From Desulfobacterales bacterium (GTDB lineage Bacteria > Desulfobacterota > Desulfobacteria > Desulfobacterales > C00003060), in contig JAUWXJ010000043.1 in assembly GCA_030616425.1 (NCBI GenBank), forward strand, positions 1-13,093: a stretch of DNA of 13,093 bases. Direction: 5' to 3'. Position numbers and translations under genes: made by a program. The notes below the pieces were generated by a model. The model had not been told where the DNA came from and did no database searches. It saw only the letters and a list, made by a program, of their open reading frames with translations. Each line of letters begins with the position of its first letter. Position 1 is the first letter of the stretch. Positions 1 through 5,334 of the stretch are shown piece by piece.

Positions 1-146
1 TCACTCTAAGTTTGCATGCCGGTCGAGTATTGTTTGAGGATCACCCCCGTGCCTCTGGTACAATGCCAGCACGACTGTTTCGAGAAAGACAAAGGCCGCT
101 TGCTCAAACAAGGCCCCAGGGAGTTGGCCGGAACGAGACTCTTTGG

Positions 147-161
147 AAGACTTCAAGTCTT
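147..161. repeat. 15-bp perfect palindrome
   Basis: AAGACTT-C-AAGTCTT is a perfect 7-1-7 inverted repeat. It could be an operator-like site or chance. No adjacent gene start makes an operator role convincing. Confidence 0.4.
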
Positions 162-227
162 GATTTGAGGTTATAGGAAAAAGGAAGTTGAGTCAATTCG
201 AAACGGGTGTTGGCCACAGGGCTTTGA

Positions 228-292
228 AGCTCCCCGTCCGCCTTCGGCGGACCGCAGGCGGGGCGGGGAATGTGCTCGCTTTTGCGGTTCAA
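228..292. repeat. REP-like palindromic repeat, left copy
   Basis: A GC-rich stem-loop (arms 236-242 and 246-252, GTCCGCC/GGCGGAC around TTC) sits inside a wider CCCC...GGGG pairing. It is followed by a 30-bp tail at 263-292 that recurs in opposite orientation at 935-964 with one mismatch. The layout, a GC-rich hairpin plus a conserved tail lying outside genes, resembles REP-type intergenic repeats. No transposase gene is present in the window, so how it moves cannot be stated. Confidence 0.7.
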
Positions 293-451
293 CGGCGACG
301 GAGGTCACCCCTAATGTTTGCCGCTCTCGTATTTTCGGGGCTGTTAGTGTGTGGAGTGGTTTCACCCTCTTATGTTCTTCTCGCCTGCCAAGAGGGACAA
401 CTCCAAGATTTTCATTGCAAGATTTTTTCTCGGTGATACAAGGACGAAGCC

Positions 452-823
452 ATGATTGCGATTATTGATTACGAGGCCGGCAACCTTAGGAGTGTCGAGC
501 TAGCTGTGAAGAAGTTGGGCTTTGCCTGCACGGTGACCCAACGCCGGGAAGAGATTCTAAGTAGTGAAAGGGTCATTTTCCCGGGTGTGGGCGCAGCTGG
601 AAAGGCCATGGCGGATCTGGGTCACCTTGGTTTGGATGAAGTATTGACACACGAATTTGAGGCCCACAAACCTATCCTGGGGATTTGCCTGGGGGCCCAG
701 ATTGTACTGGAAAGGAGCGAAGAGAATGGAGCCCGGTGTTTAGGGCTCATCAAGGGCGATGTGAAGCCCCCCCGCCTTCCGGGCGGGGAGGCTTCATTTG
801 CCTGGACAGCCTGTGCTATTTGA
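452..823 (+). pseudogene. hisH: hisH fragment: imidazole glycerol phosphate synthase glutaminase subunit, 3' half missing
   Basis: Intact HisH releases ammonia from glutamine and passes it to HisF, which makes imidazole glycerol phosphate and AICAR in histidine synthesis. The frame starts with the typical HisH opening MIAIIDYEAGNLRSV. It also has VIFPGVGA (residues 41-48) and the nucleophile motif GICLGAQ with Cys79. Similarity stops at about Lys105 (codon 764-766). There a GC-rich hairpin begins, and the frame reads 18 unrelated residues to a stop at 823. Normal HisH is about 200 residues long, so the His-Glu part of the triad near the C-terminus is absent and the product should be inactive. 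An AAGGACG-type ribosome site precedes the ATG. No hisA or hisF follows. The break may be genuine gene decay or an assembly join at the repeat. Confidence 0.8.
763..795. repeat. GC-rich hairpin at the hisH/purF junction
   Basis: The left arm begins GAAGCCCCCCCGCC and the right arm, read in reverse complement, begins GAAGCCTCCCCGCC, around a loop of a few bases near 777-780. The hairpin starts at the exact codon where HisH similarity ends and finishes where PurF similarity begins, so it marks the junction of the mosaic. Its C/G runs could act as a recombination hotspot in the cell or as a repeat that breaks short-read assembly. Confidence 0.75.
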
Positions 824-934
824 GTTCCTCCGGCACGCTTGAGGCTCCGGGGCTTGAACAAAACGGCTTTTGTTTGGCATGTTTTGATGGTAAATATCCT
901 ATTCAACCAGAAGAAGGCTTTTTAAAGCTGTGCC

Positions 935-990
935 TTGAACCGCAAAAGCGAGCGCATTCCCCGCAGCTTGCTGCGGGGTTAGCGAGCGAA
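935..990. repeat. REP-like palindromic repeat, right copy (inverted)
   Basis: Positions 935-964 are the reverse complement of 263-292 with 29 of 30 bases matching. Next to this is a strong hairpin, CCCCGCAGC (959-967) with GCTGCGGGG (970-978), and a short ATTC/GAAT pair outside it. It lies immediately after the PurF-like tail. In this position it may double as a stem-loop protecting or ending a transcript, but no T-run follows. Confidence 0.75.
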
Positions 991-1018
991 TCTAAAAATG
1001 GTAAACTTCCTTACGGTC

Positions 1019-1075
1019 GAAGATTCCCTGCAGCGACTCGACTGAGCTCGCCGAAGTCTTGCTGCAGGGATCTTC
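1019..1075. repeat. Hairpin repeat, GAAGAT-CCTGCAG family, copy 1
   Basis: The arms 1019-1034 and 1061-1075 form a stem of about 15 bp (GAAGATTCCCTGCAGC against GCTGCAGGGATCTTC) with a 26-base loop. The end of this element, 1062-1077, is an exact 16-bp reverse-complement match to 1561-1576, so the two are members of one repeat family with different loops. Confidence 0.7.
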
Positions 1076-1239
1076 AATACAGATGGCCAGCATTATCAAG
1101 ATGAGATTCCCGCACTACCAAGGTAGTGGCAGGCACAATACGGCAGGCACAGATTGGATCAGCCGAGATAGCAAGATCAGCCATCGAAGGCGATCTTCCG
1201 GGACTCGATACTAACGCCTCAGAGGAAGATTATCTGCAA

Positions 1240-1437
1240 CTATTCCTGCTTACTGGGAATAAGCTCTCGTACATAAAGAGCAATCCCTAGTAATAAACAG
1301 GTATTGGCAAACTTGAGGAACGCGCCGCCGGTGAGATAGAACCACCATAGATTAAATAATTTGTAGCACACACCAGAAATGAGAGCTAAGGCGCCGAGTA
1401 AGATGAGAACGTTTGCTATAGAATGGATAGCCTTCAT
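1240..1437 (-). CDS. Small two-helix membrane protein, unknown function
   Basis: This 65-residue protein has two clearly hydrophobic segments, at about residues 6-24 (rich in Leu, Ile, Ala) and 31-55, joined by a short aromatic stretch LFNLWWFYL, and a charged tail ending PSKQE. That predicts a hairpin inner-membrane protein with both ends on one side. No signal cleavage site, catalytic motif or metal-binding motif is visible. Two in-frame ATGs exist, at 1443 and 1437. The ribosome site GGAGGG lies only two bases from the first but eight from the second, so the second is chosen. The gene stands alone between repeats, with kdsB divergent 300 bp away, so context gives no clue to its role. The strong ribosome site and coherent hydrophobic pattern make it likely to be real. 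Confidence 0.6.
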   Translation of the reverse strand: MKAIHSIANVLILLGALALISGVCYKLFNLWWFYLTGGAFLKFANTCLLLGIALYVRELIPSKQE

Positions 1438-1444
1438 ATGCATT

Positions 1445-1450
1445 CCCTCC
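1445..1450 (-). promoter_or_regulatory. Ribosome binding site that decides the start of the small membrane protein
   Basis: On the minus strand the sequence reads GGGAAGGAGGGAATGCATATG. Spacing from GGAGG favours the second ATG (1437) over the first (1443). Confidence 0.6.
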
Positions 1451-1560
1451 TTCCCAGATCATCTGGGTAAAAATTACAAATCTCTCTCCAGAAGAGTCAA
1501 TGTTGGTACAACTATATGAATGATTACTATACTCACCACATGTTGTCAACTGATCAGCGA

Positions 1561-1607
1561 TTGAAGATCCCTGCAGTCCCGATAGAATCGGGACAGGAAA
1601 TCTTCAA
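1561..1607. repeat. Hairpin repeat, GAAGAT-CCTGCAG family, copy 2
   Basis: Nested inverted repeats: outer TTGAAGAT (1561-1568) with ATCTTCAA (1600-1607), and inner GTCCCGAT (1576-1583) with ATCGGGAC (1587-1594) around the loop AGA. The first 16 bases are shared with the repeat at 1062-1077 in reverse complement. It lies in the intergenic region upstream of kdsB. Confidence 0.7.
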
Positions 1608-1651
1608 ACCATTGTCGGGGCCATTCAAAAGGCAGCGAGTATTGCACTATA

Positions 1652-1772
1652 GCCGTTAAGCCCGTTGGCCCGTTGAGCTGGCTGGCCGGTTGATAGTTAC
1701 AAGATACCAATAGGCAATGAGAAAGAGGCAATGAGAGACCAGCTAAACGAGCTAAACCGACGCAACCGACCG
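1652..1772. repeat. Degenerate CCGTT/GGCC-type repeats reaching the kdsB start
   Basis: Positions 1652-1693 are made of loosely repeated units such as GCCCGTTGGCCCGTTGAGC. Positions 1741-1772 contain a related pattern in the opposite orientation (AACGAGCTAAACCGACGCAA). The second block runs right up to the conserved kdsB ATG at 1773 and would encode the optional N-terminal extension. The inverted arrangement is imperfect and I have judged it by eye only. Confidence 0.45.
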
Positions 1773-2516
1773 ATGAAAGTAGTAGCCATTATTCCGTGCA
1801 GGTATGCTTCCACAAGGTTTGAAGGCAAGCCACTAGCGCCGATTCTCGGTAAACCCATGATCCAGTGGGTATATGAGAAGGCCCAACAGGCCGCCATTCT
1901 GACCGACGTGGTGGTTGCCACGGATGATGAAAGGATCTATGGGTGTGTGGAGGGCTTTGGTGGCCGGGTGCTAATGACGGCTTCAACTCATCGATCTGGT
2001 TCCGACCGGGCAGCAGAGGCTGCTCGAATGCTTGATCTAAGTGATGATGATATCGTGATCAATATCCAGGGTGATCAGCCAGCCTTTGATCCACAGTCTC
2101 TTTCCAAGGTGGTTTCACCACTCATGGATGATCTTGGGCTTGTGATGACTACGCTGGTCTATAAAATAAGCGATCCGATTCAGATCGAAGATCCCAACCA
2201 CGTAAAATGCGTATTTGACAAAGAGAACTTTGCCCTTTACTTTTCCCGCTCTCCCATTCCTTTTGGGCGTGATAGTGCAATGTCATTCGATATTTTCAAG
2301 CATCTTGGGATATATGCCTATCGAAATCACTTTTTGCAGCGTTTTGCTTCCCTTCCACAGGGCAGGCTGGAGGCGATTGAGAAGCTTGAACAGCTTCGAG
2401 CCATCGAACACGGTTTCCGGATTAAGGTCGTGGAGACAACGTACGACTCCAAGGAGGTAGACTCACCCGAGGATATTGAGAAGATTGAGATGATCCTTGG
2501 CAATAAGAATCATTAG
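1773..2516 (+). CDS. kdsB: 3-deoxy-manno-octulosonate cytidylyltransferase (CMP-KDO synthetase)
   Basis: KdsB activates KDO with CTP to give CMP-KDO for lipid A-core assembly; it acts in the cytoplasm. The 247-residue product has the whole family pattern in order: IIPCRYASTRFEGKPL near the N-terminus (CTP loop), VATDDERI, HRSGSDRAAEA, NIQGDQP (metal site), CVFDKENFALYFSRSPIPF, HLGIYAYR, and EKLEQLR followed by VDSPEDIEKIE at the end. The length matches the usual ~250. The frame is also open from an ATG at 1731, with a weak AGAGG two bases before it, which would add 14 residues (MRDQLNELNRRNRP) derived from the repeat region. Homology favours 1773, but that ATG has no visible ribosome site. 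The gene is not followed by pyrG or kdsA; it converges on the nagB-like gene with a 42-bp gap and no clear terminator. Confidence 0.93.
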   Translation: MKVVAIIPCRYASTRFEGKPLAPILGKPMIQWVYEKAQQAAILTDVVVATDDERIYGCVEGFGGRVLMTASTHRSGSDRAAEAARMLDLSDDDIVINIQGDQPAFDPQSLSKVVSPLMDDLGLVMTTLVYKISDPIQIEDPNHVKCVFDKENFALYFSRSPIPFGRDSAMSFDIFKHLGIYAYRNHFLQRFASLPQGRLEAIEKLEQLRAIEHGFRIKVVETTYDSKEVDSPEDIEKIEMILGNKNH

Positions 2517-2558
2517 GTTTCAAAGATGATCACTAAAACACGAATCTTGGACCTCACC

Positions 2559-3518
2559 TCATGACAGGTCTTTGATCGTCATCCCTTTTTGTTTGAGCCC
2601 CTTTTTGTTGGCGATTAGTTCTTGGCCGACGATCTTGTCCACCACGTAAACCATATTACCGCCTTTTTCTGCGTACTTCTGGCCATAGGAAATCGGGACA
2701 TCCGGGGTAGGATCGCCCAGCAGCGACTCGGCGACTGGTCCGACCTTGCGTTCGCCGGAAGCCAGGAGTATCACGGTTTTCGCCTCATAGACCAGCTCGG
2801 CGCCCATTGTGACGGCGTAACGTGGAGATTCTTTTTTAGACGGGAAGTGCCCGTCAGCTACGGCGTTGGCCACCGTGTTATCATCCAGCTTCACCAGCAT
2901 GACCTTGCTCCCCTTGAAGGGGATTCCAGACTCGTGGAAGGCCACGTGGCCGCGTCCGCCAACGCCGATGATCTGCAAATCAATGCCGCCGGCTTTCTTG
3001 ATTTTTCGGGCATATCCGTCGAGTATTGCCTTGCGAACCCACGCCAGGTATTCAGAAGCAGACTTGGCCTTGATGACGATCGACCTTCCGGCATCGGTGC
3101 CCACTTCCCGCCAATCCTCGGGATGCGCTTTGAATTCGCGCATCAGTTGCTTTTGATCGATCAAAGAACCATAAGGCACACTGGTTTCTACGAATTTCTT
3201 GGTGAGAAGACCAAAGAATTCTCGGATCATAAAATAGCAGTAGCTCTCCGGATGCATGACTCGTTGTTGAGCATTTTCGCCGGGGAGGCCCACATATTCA
3301 TCGAGGTTGAAACTGCGGATCCGCGTGCTGTCGAATTCACCGGCATTAACCGCCTTGGCCAGGTGTTTGTAAAGGCCGGTGGGTGAACTTCCCGTTGCCA
3401 ACCCCAAGACGAATTCCTTTTGTTTGCGTAAAGTTTGGATGATATTTTTTTTGACAGTCTCTGCTGCCACCTCGCTCATATGCTTAAAATCCCGTGTTAC
3501 GACAACTTGTAATGGCAT
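2559..3518 (-). CDS. nagB: NagB-like glucosamine-6-phosphate deaminase/isomerase family protein with altered active site
   Basis: NagB converts glucosamine-6-P to fructose-6-P and ammonia. This 319-residue protein has the family fold markers: LATGSSPTGLYKHL (39-52, phosphate loop), FNLDEY with Asp73 (the proton-transfer Asp72 of E. coli), GVGGRGHVAFHE (185-196), YAVTMG and LLASGERK. In E. coli the last loop is GVGNDGHIAFNE, with Asp141, His143 and Glu148 forming a catalytic triad. Here His191 and Glu196 are kept, but the aspartate position is Arg189. The protein is also about 50 residues longer than E. coli NagB (266), partly through an insertion around residues 120-165. It may therefore be a NagB paralogue with another substrate. 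The start is set by AGGAGGT at 3523-3529; an upstream in-frame ATG at 3575 lacks this. glmM lies upstream on the same strand, 347 bp away. Confidence 0.8.
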   Translation of the reverse strand: MPLQVVVTRDFKHMSEVAAETVKKNIIQTLRKQKEFVLGLATGSSPTGLYKHLAKAVNAGEFDSTRIRSFNLDEYVGLPGENAQQRVMHPESYCYFMIREFFGLLTKKFVETSVPYGSLIDQKQLMREFKAHPEDWREVGTDAGRSIVIKAKSASEYLAWVRKAILDGYARKIKKAGGIDLQIIGVGGRGHVAFHESGIPFKGSKVMLVKLDDNTVANAVADGHFPSKKESPRYAVTMGAELVYEAKTVILLASGERKVGPVAESLLGDPTPDVPISYGQKYAEKGGNMVYVVDKIVGQELIANKKGLKQKGMTIKDLS

Positions 3519-3522
3519 CAGT

Positions 3523-3529
3523 ACCTCCT
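3523..3529 (-). promoter_or_regulatory. Ribosome binding site fixing the nagB start
   Basis: The minus strand reads AGGAGGTACTGATG, an excellent Shine-Dalgarno match at normal spacing. It places the start at 3518 rather than the in-frame ATG at 3575. Confidence 0.75.
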
Positions 3530-3578
3530 GCGCAAGTTGTAACAATTTAGGTCTTTGAAAGCACAGCAGCTCCAACGA

Positions 3579-3766
3579 GGATCAAATTTTGATCCGTGTA
3601 AAACTCGGGCCTAAGTGAGCCTAAAGAAAGGACTGCGGCTATTTGTTAAATTGTACCGAGAAGGTTCGTTCTTTGGTGAGCACTTAAGAACGATCCCCTA
3701 ACTCACCGTTCTTTCTCAAGGCTCACTAAGACCCTCAGACAGTTACCCGTGTCAAAAATTTGATCC
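3579..3766. repeat. 188-bp imperfect palindromic element, MITE-like
   Basis: The ends are related inverted repeats: the left end GGATCAAATTTTGATCCGTGT (3579-3599, itself containing a 15-bp palindrome), and the right end read in reverse complement GGATCAAATTTTTGACACGG. Further in, CTAAGTGAGCCTAAAGAAAG (3611-3630) pairs with the complement of TTTCTCAAGGCTCACTAAG (3712-3730), and GGTGAG/CTCACC lies inside. The interior has no gene. Terminal inverted repeats, small size and lack of coding sequence suggest a miniature non-autonomous transposable element. I could not find a convincing target-site duplication in the flanks (AACGA on the left, ACATT on the right). It separates nagB from glmM and, if transcribed, would form a long stem-loop. 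Confidence 0.55.
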
Positions 3767-3781
3767 ACATTGGGGCTTCTT

Positions 3782-3793
3782 CAAACCGGTTTG
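3782..3793. repeat. 12-bp perfect palindrome downstream of glmM
   Basis: CAAACCGGTTTG is perfectly self-complementary and lies between the palindromic element and the glmM stop codon. Nearby, at 3842-3859, AGGTGAAAC occurs twice in tandem. Their role is unknown; no T-run makes a terminator obvious. Confidence 0.35.
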
Positions 3794-3865
3794 TTTCATA
3801 CGGCTAAAATGATACCGCAAATTTAGAATTCGGCGTTCGTTAGGTGAAACAGGTGAAACGTGAGG

Positions 3866-5215
3866 TTAGCCGAGAACTGTACTCACTTCGTCAGCAATCT
3901 GCCGGCAATACTTCTCCGTCAGCTCTTCAGTCGGTCCCTCGACCATCACTCGACAACAGTTTTGCGTACCGGAATAGCGTACCAAAACACGGCCTTGATC
4001 TCCGAGTTCTGCTTCCACCTGCTTGATTACCTCCACCAACTGCGGCACAGTAGAAATCTCCGGTTTGCTCTTGACATCCACATTGATTAGCTTTTGCGGG
4101 AAGACGTCCATCATCGTTGCGAGTTCGGAAAGCGGTTTGTCTTCTTTGATCATTGCGGCGATCAGTTGCATCGCGGTGAGGATGCCGTCGCCGGTGGTGT
4201 GGTGGTTGAGGAAAATCATGTGGCCGGATTCTTCGCCTCCGATTACCGCGCCTAGCCGTTGCATGTCCTCCAAAACATACCGGTCGCCAACTTTGGACGC
4301 ATGGTGTTTAAATCCGTATTTCTTGCAAGCGATTGTCAGGCCAAGATTACTCATGACGGTGCTGACCAACAGGTCGTTTTTCAACTTGCCTTGGTCCTTG
4401 AGTACCTTAGCGCAAATGATCATAATCTGATCACCGGTGATCTTGCGCCCCTTTTCATCCACTGCTATCAAACGGTCGCCGTCGCCGTCAAAGGCCAGCC
4501 CGATGTCCGCGCCGCTCTCCGCCACACGTTTCTCCAGATCCTGCGTGTACTGCGAGCCACAGTTGTCGTTGATGTTTAGCCCGTTGGGGTTATTGTGGAT
4601 GACTTCAACATCGACGCCCAGTTCGGTGAAGGCAGCGGGGGCCACTTTGTAGGTGGCTCCGTTGGCTGCGTCGATAACAATCTTCGTCCCTTCCATTGAC
4701 AAGTTACGCGGGAAGGTGTTTTTCAAGAAAACGATGTACCGCCCAGGGGCGTCTTCCATGCGGTAGGACCGGCCCATCTCCTTGGCATGAGGTGCCATCT
4801 CAGGCAGTTTTCCGCCCAAGATGAGGTCTTCCATAACCTCTTCCTGCTCGTCGGACAATTTGAAACCGTCGCCGCCAAAGATCTTGATGCCATTATCCTG
4901 GTATGGGTTGTGCGAGGCAGAAATCACGATGCCCGCGTCGGCACGCATGCTTTGGGTGATGAAAGCGATGCCTGGGGTGGGCAGCACGCGGACCAAATAA
5001 GAAATGCCGCCCATTGAGCTGATGCCCGCCTCAAGCGAGCTTTCCAGCATGTAGCCTGAAATGCGGGTGTCTTTGCCGATGACCACTCGAGTCCGATGAT
5101 CGCCCTTTTTAAACAAATGGGTGACCGCCTGGCCGACAGAGAAAGCCATAGCAGCGTCCATCGGGTGGCGGTTGGCCTCTCCCCTGATTCCATCGGTGCC
5201 GAATAGTTTACCCAT
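3866..5215 (-). CDS. glmM: Phosphoglucosamine mutase
   Basis: GlmM interconverts glucosamine-6-P and glucosamine-1-P in the cytoplasm on the route to UDP-GlcNAc for peptidoglycan and lipopolysaccharide. The 449-residue length is typical. All four landmark motifs are present: GKLFGTDGIRG at the N-terminus, the phosphoserine loop VISASHNPYQDNGIKIFGG with catalytic Ser101, the Mg-binding loop FDGDGDR (Asp243, Asp245, Asp247), the sugar-binding GGEESGH, and the C-terminal phosphate loop RYSGTQNCCRVMVEGP (from Arg413). That loop has GTQN where many GlmM proteins have GTEP. AAGGAGG lies eight bases before the ATG. A gene for a GlmU-like acetyltransferase lies 119 bp upstream on the same strand, the expected next enzyme of the pathway, so co-transcription is plausible. 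Identification is secure. Confidence 0.97.
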   Translation of the reverse strand: MGKLFGTDGIRGEANRHPMDAAMAFSVGQAVTHLFKKGDHRTRVVIGKDTRISGYMLESSLEAGISSMGGISYLVRVLPTPGIAFITQSMRADAGIVISASHNPYQDNGIKIFGGDGFKLSDEQEEVMEDLILGGKLPEMAPHAKEMGRSYRMEDAPGRYIVFLKNTFPRNLSMEGTKIVIDAANGATYKVAPAAFTELGVDVEVIHNNPNGLNINDNCGSQYTQDLEKRVAESGADIGLAFDGDGDRLIAVDEKGRKITGDQIMIICAKVLKDQGKLKNDLLVSTVMSNLGLTIACKKYGFKHHASKVGDRYVLEDMQRLGAVIGGEESGHMIFLNHHTTGDGILTAMQLIAAMIKEDKPLSELATMMDVFPQKLINVDVKSKPEISTVPQLVEVIKQVEAELGDQGRVLVRYSGTQNCCRVMVEGPTEELTEKYCRQIADEVSTVLG

Positions 5216-5334
5216 GGGTTGCCTCCTTAGCGAACGAGATATAAGCAGTCATTCAAGGAACTGAGCTCCCTTCTTGGTGCGGCGAGTATTATGAGGAACG
5301 GAGTTGCATGTCAAGGAAAGAGCCGGGCAACCTT

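Larger units (their letters stand above)
1..451. other. Gene-poor leader region before hisH fragment
   Basis: I recognise no complete gene here. The stretch has a 15-bp perfect palindrome at 147-161, a REP-like repeat at about 228-292, and about 150 bp with no recognisable protein similarity before the hisH start. A minus-strand reading frame without ATG ends in a stop at positions 1-3 and is open back to about 192. Its last ~40 residues look protein-like, but I cannot name it and its start is unclear, so I do not call it a gene. No hisB or other histidine gene is visible upstream of the hisH fragment, although hisH commonly lies in a his operon. Confidence 0.5.
793..1104 (+). pseudogene. purF: purF 3' remnant: C-terminal tail of amidophosphoribosyltransferase
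   Basis: PurF transfers the amide of glutamine to PRPP, the first step of purine synthesis. Only its C-terminal tail is recognisable. From about 796 the frame reads DSLCYLSSSGTLEAPGL and then FCLACFDGKYPIQPEEGF, which matches the family ending (DSL-x-YLS, then C-x-ACF-x-G-x-YP with the late cysteines). All catalytic parts, the N-terminal glutaminase and the phosphoribosyltransferase core, are missing. After about 930 the frame runs into the right-hand REP-like repeat and ends at 1102-1104, so the natural stop seems lost or overwritten. The fragment is in a different frame from the hisH piece, and the open frame extends back through the hisH sequence without meaning. No start codon belongs to it. 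Confidence 0.65.

Noticed and set aside
3..192. Minus-strand open frame of about 63 codons ending at position 1, last residues protein-like
   Set aside because: No ATG, no clear ribosome site and no family recognised. Could be the tail of a decayed gene, but this cannot be supported.
188..436. 82-codon plus-strand frame before hisH
   Set aside because: Its first part is translation of the REP-like repeat and no ribosome site precedes it. The later hydrophobic stretch resembles no family I know.
1113..1291. Plus-strand frame reading GTIRQAQIGSAEIARSAIEG
   Set aside because: Protein-like wording, but no start codon, stops on both sides, and overlap with the better supported minus-strand membrane protein. 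At most a decayed remnant.
1544..1549. TTGACA on the minus strand upstream of the small membrane protein, as a -35 box
   Set aside because: The only TATAGT-like -10 box is 12 bases away, too close, and at 17 bases the match is poor. Not a supportable promoter.
2622..3386. 254-codon plus-strand open frame opposite nagB
   Set aside because: It lies entirely antisense to a clear NagB-family gene, has no recognisable domain and no good ribosome site. It is a shadow of the real coding strand.
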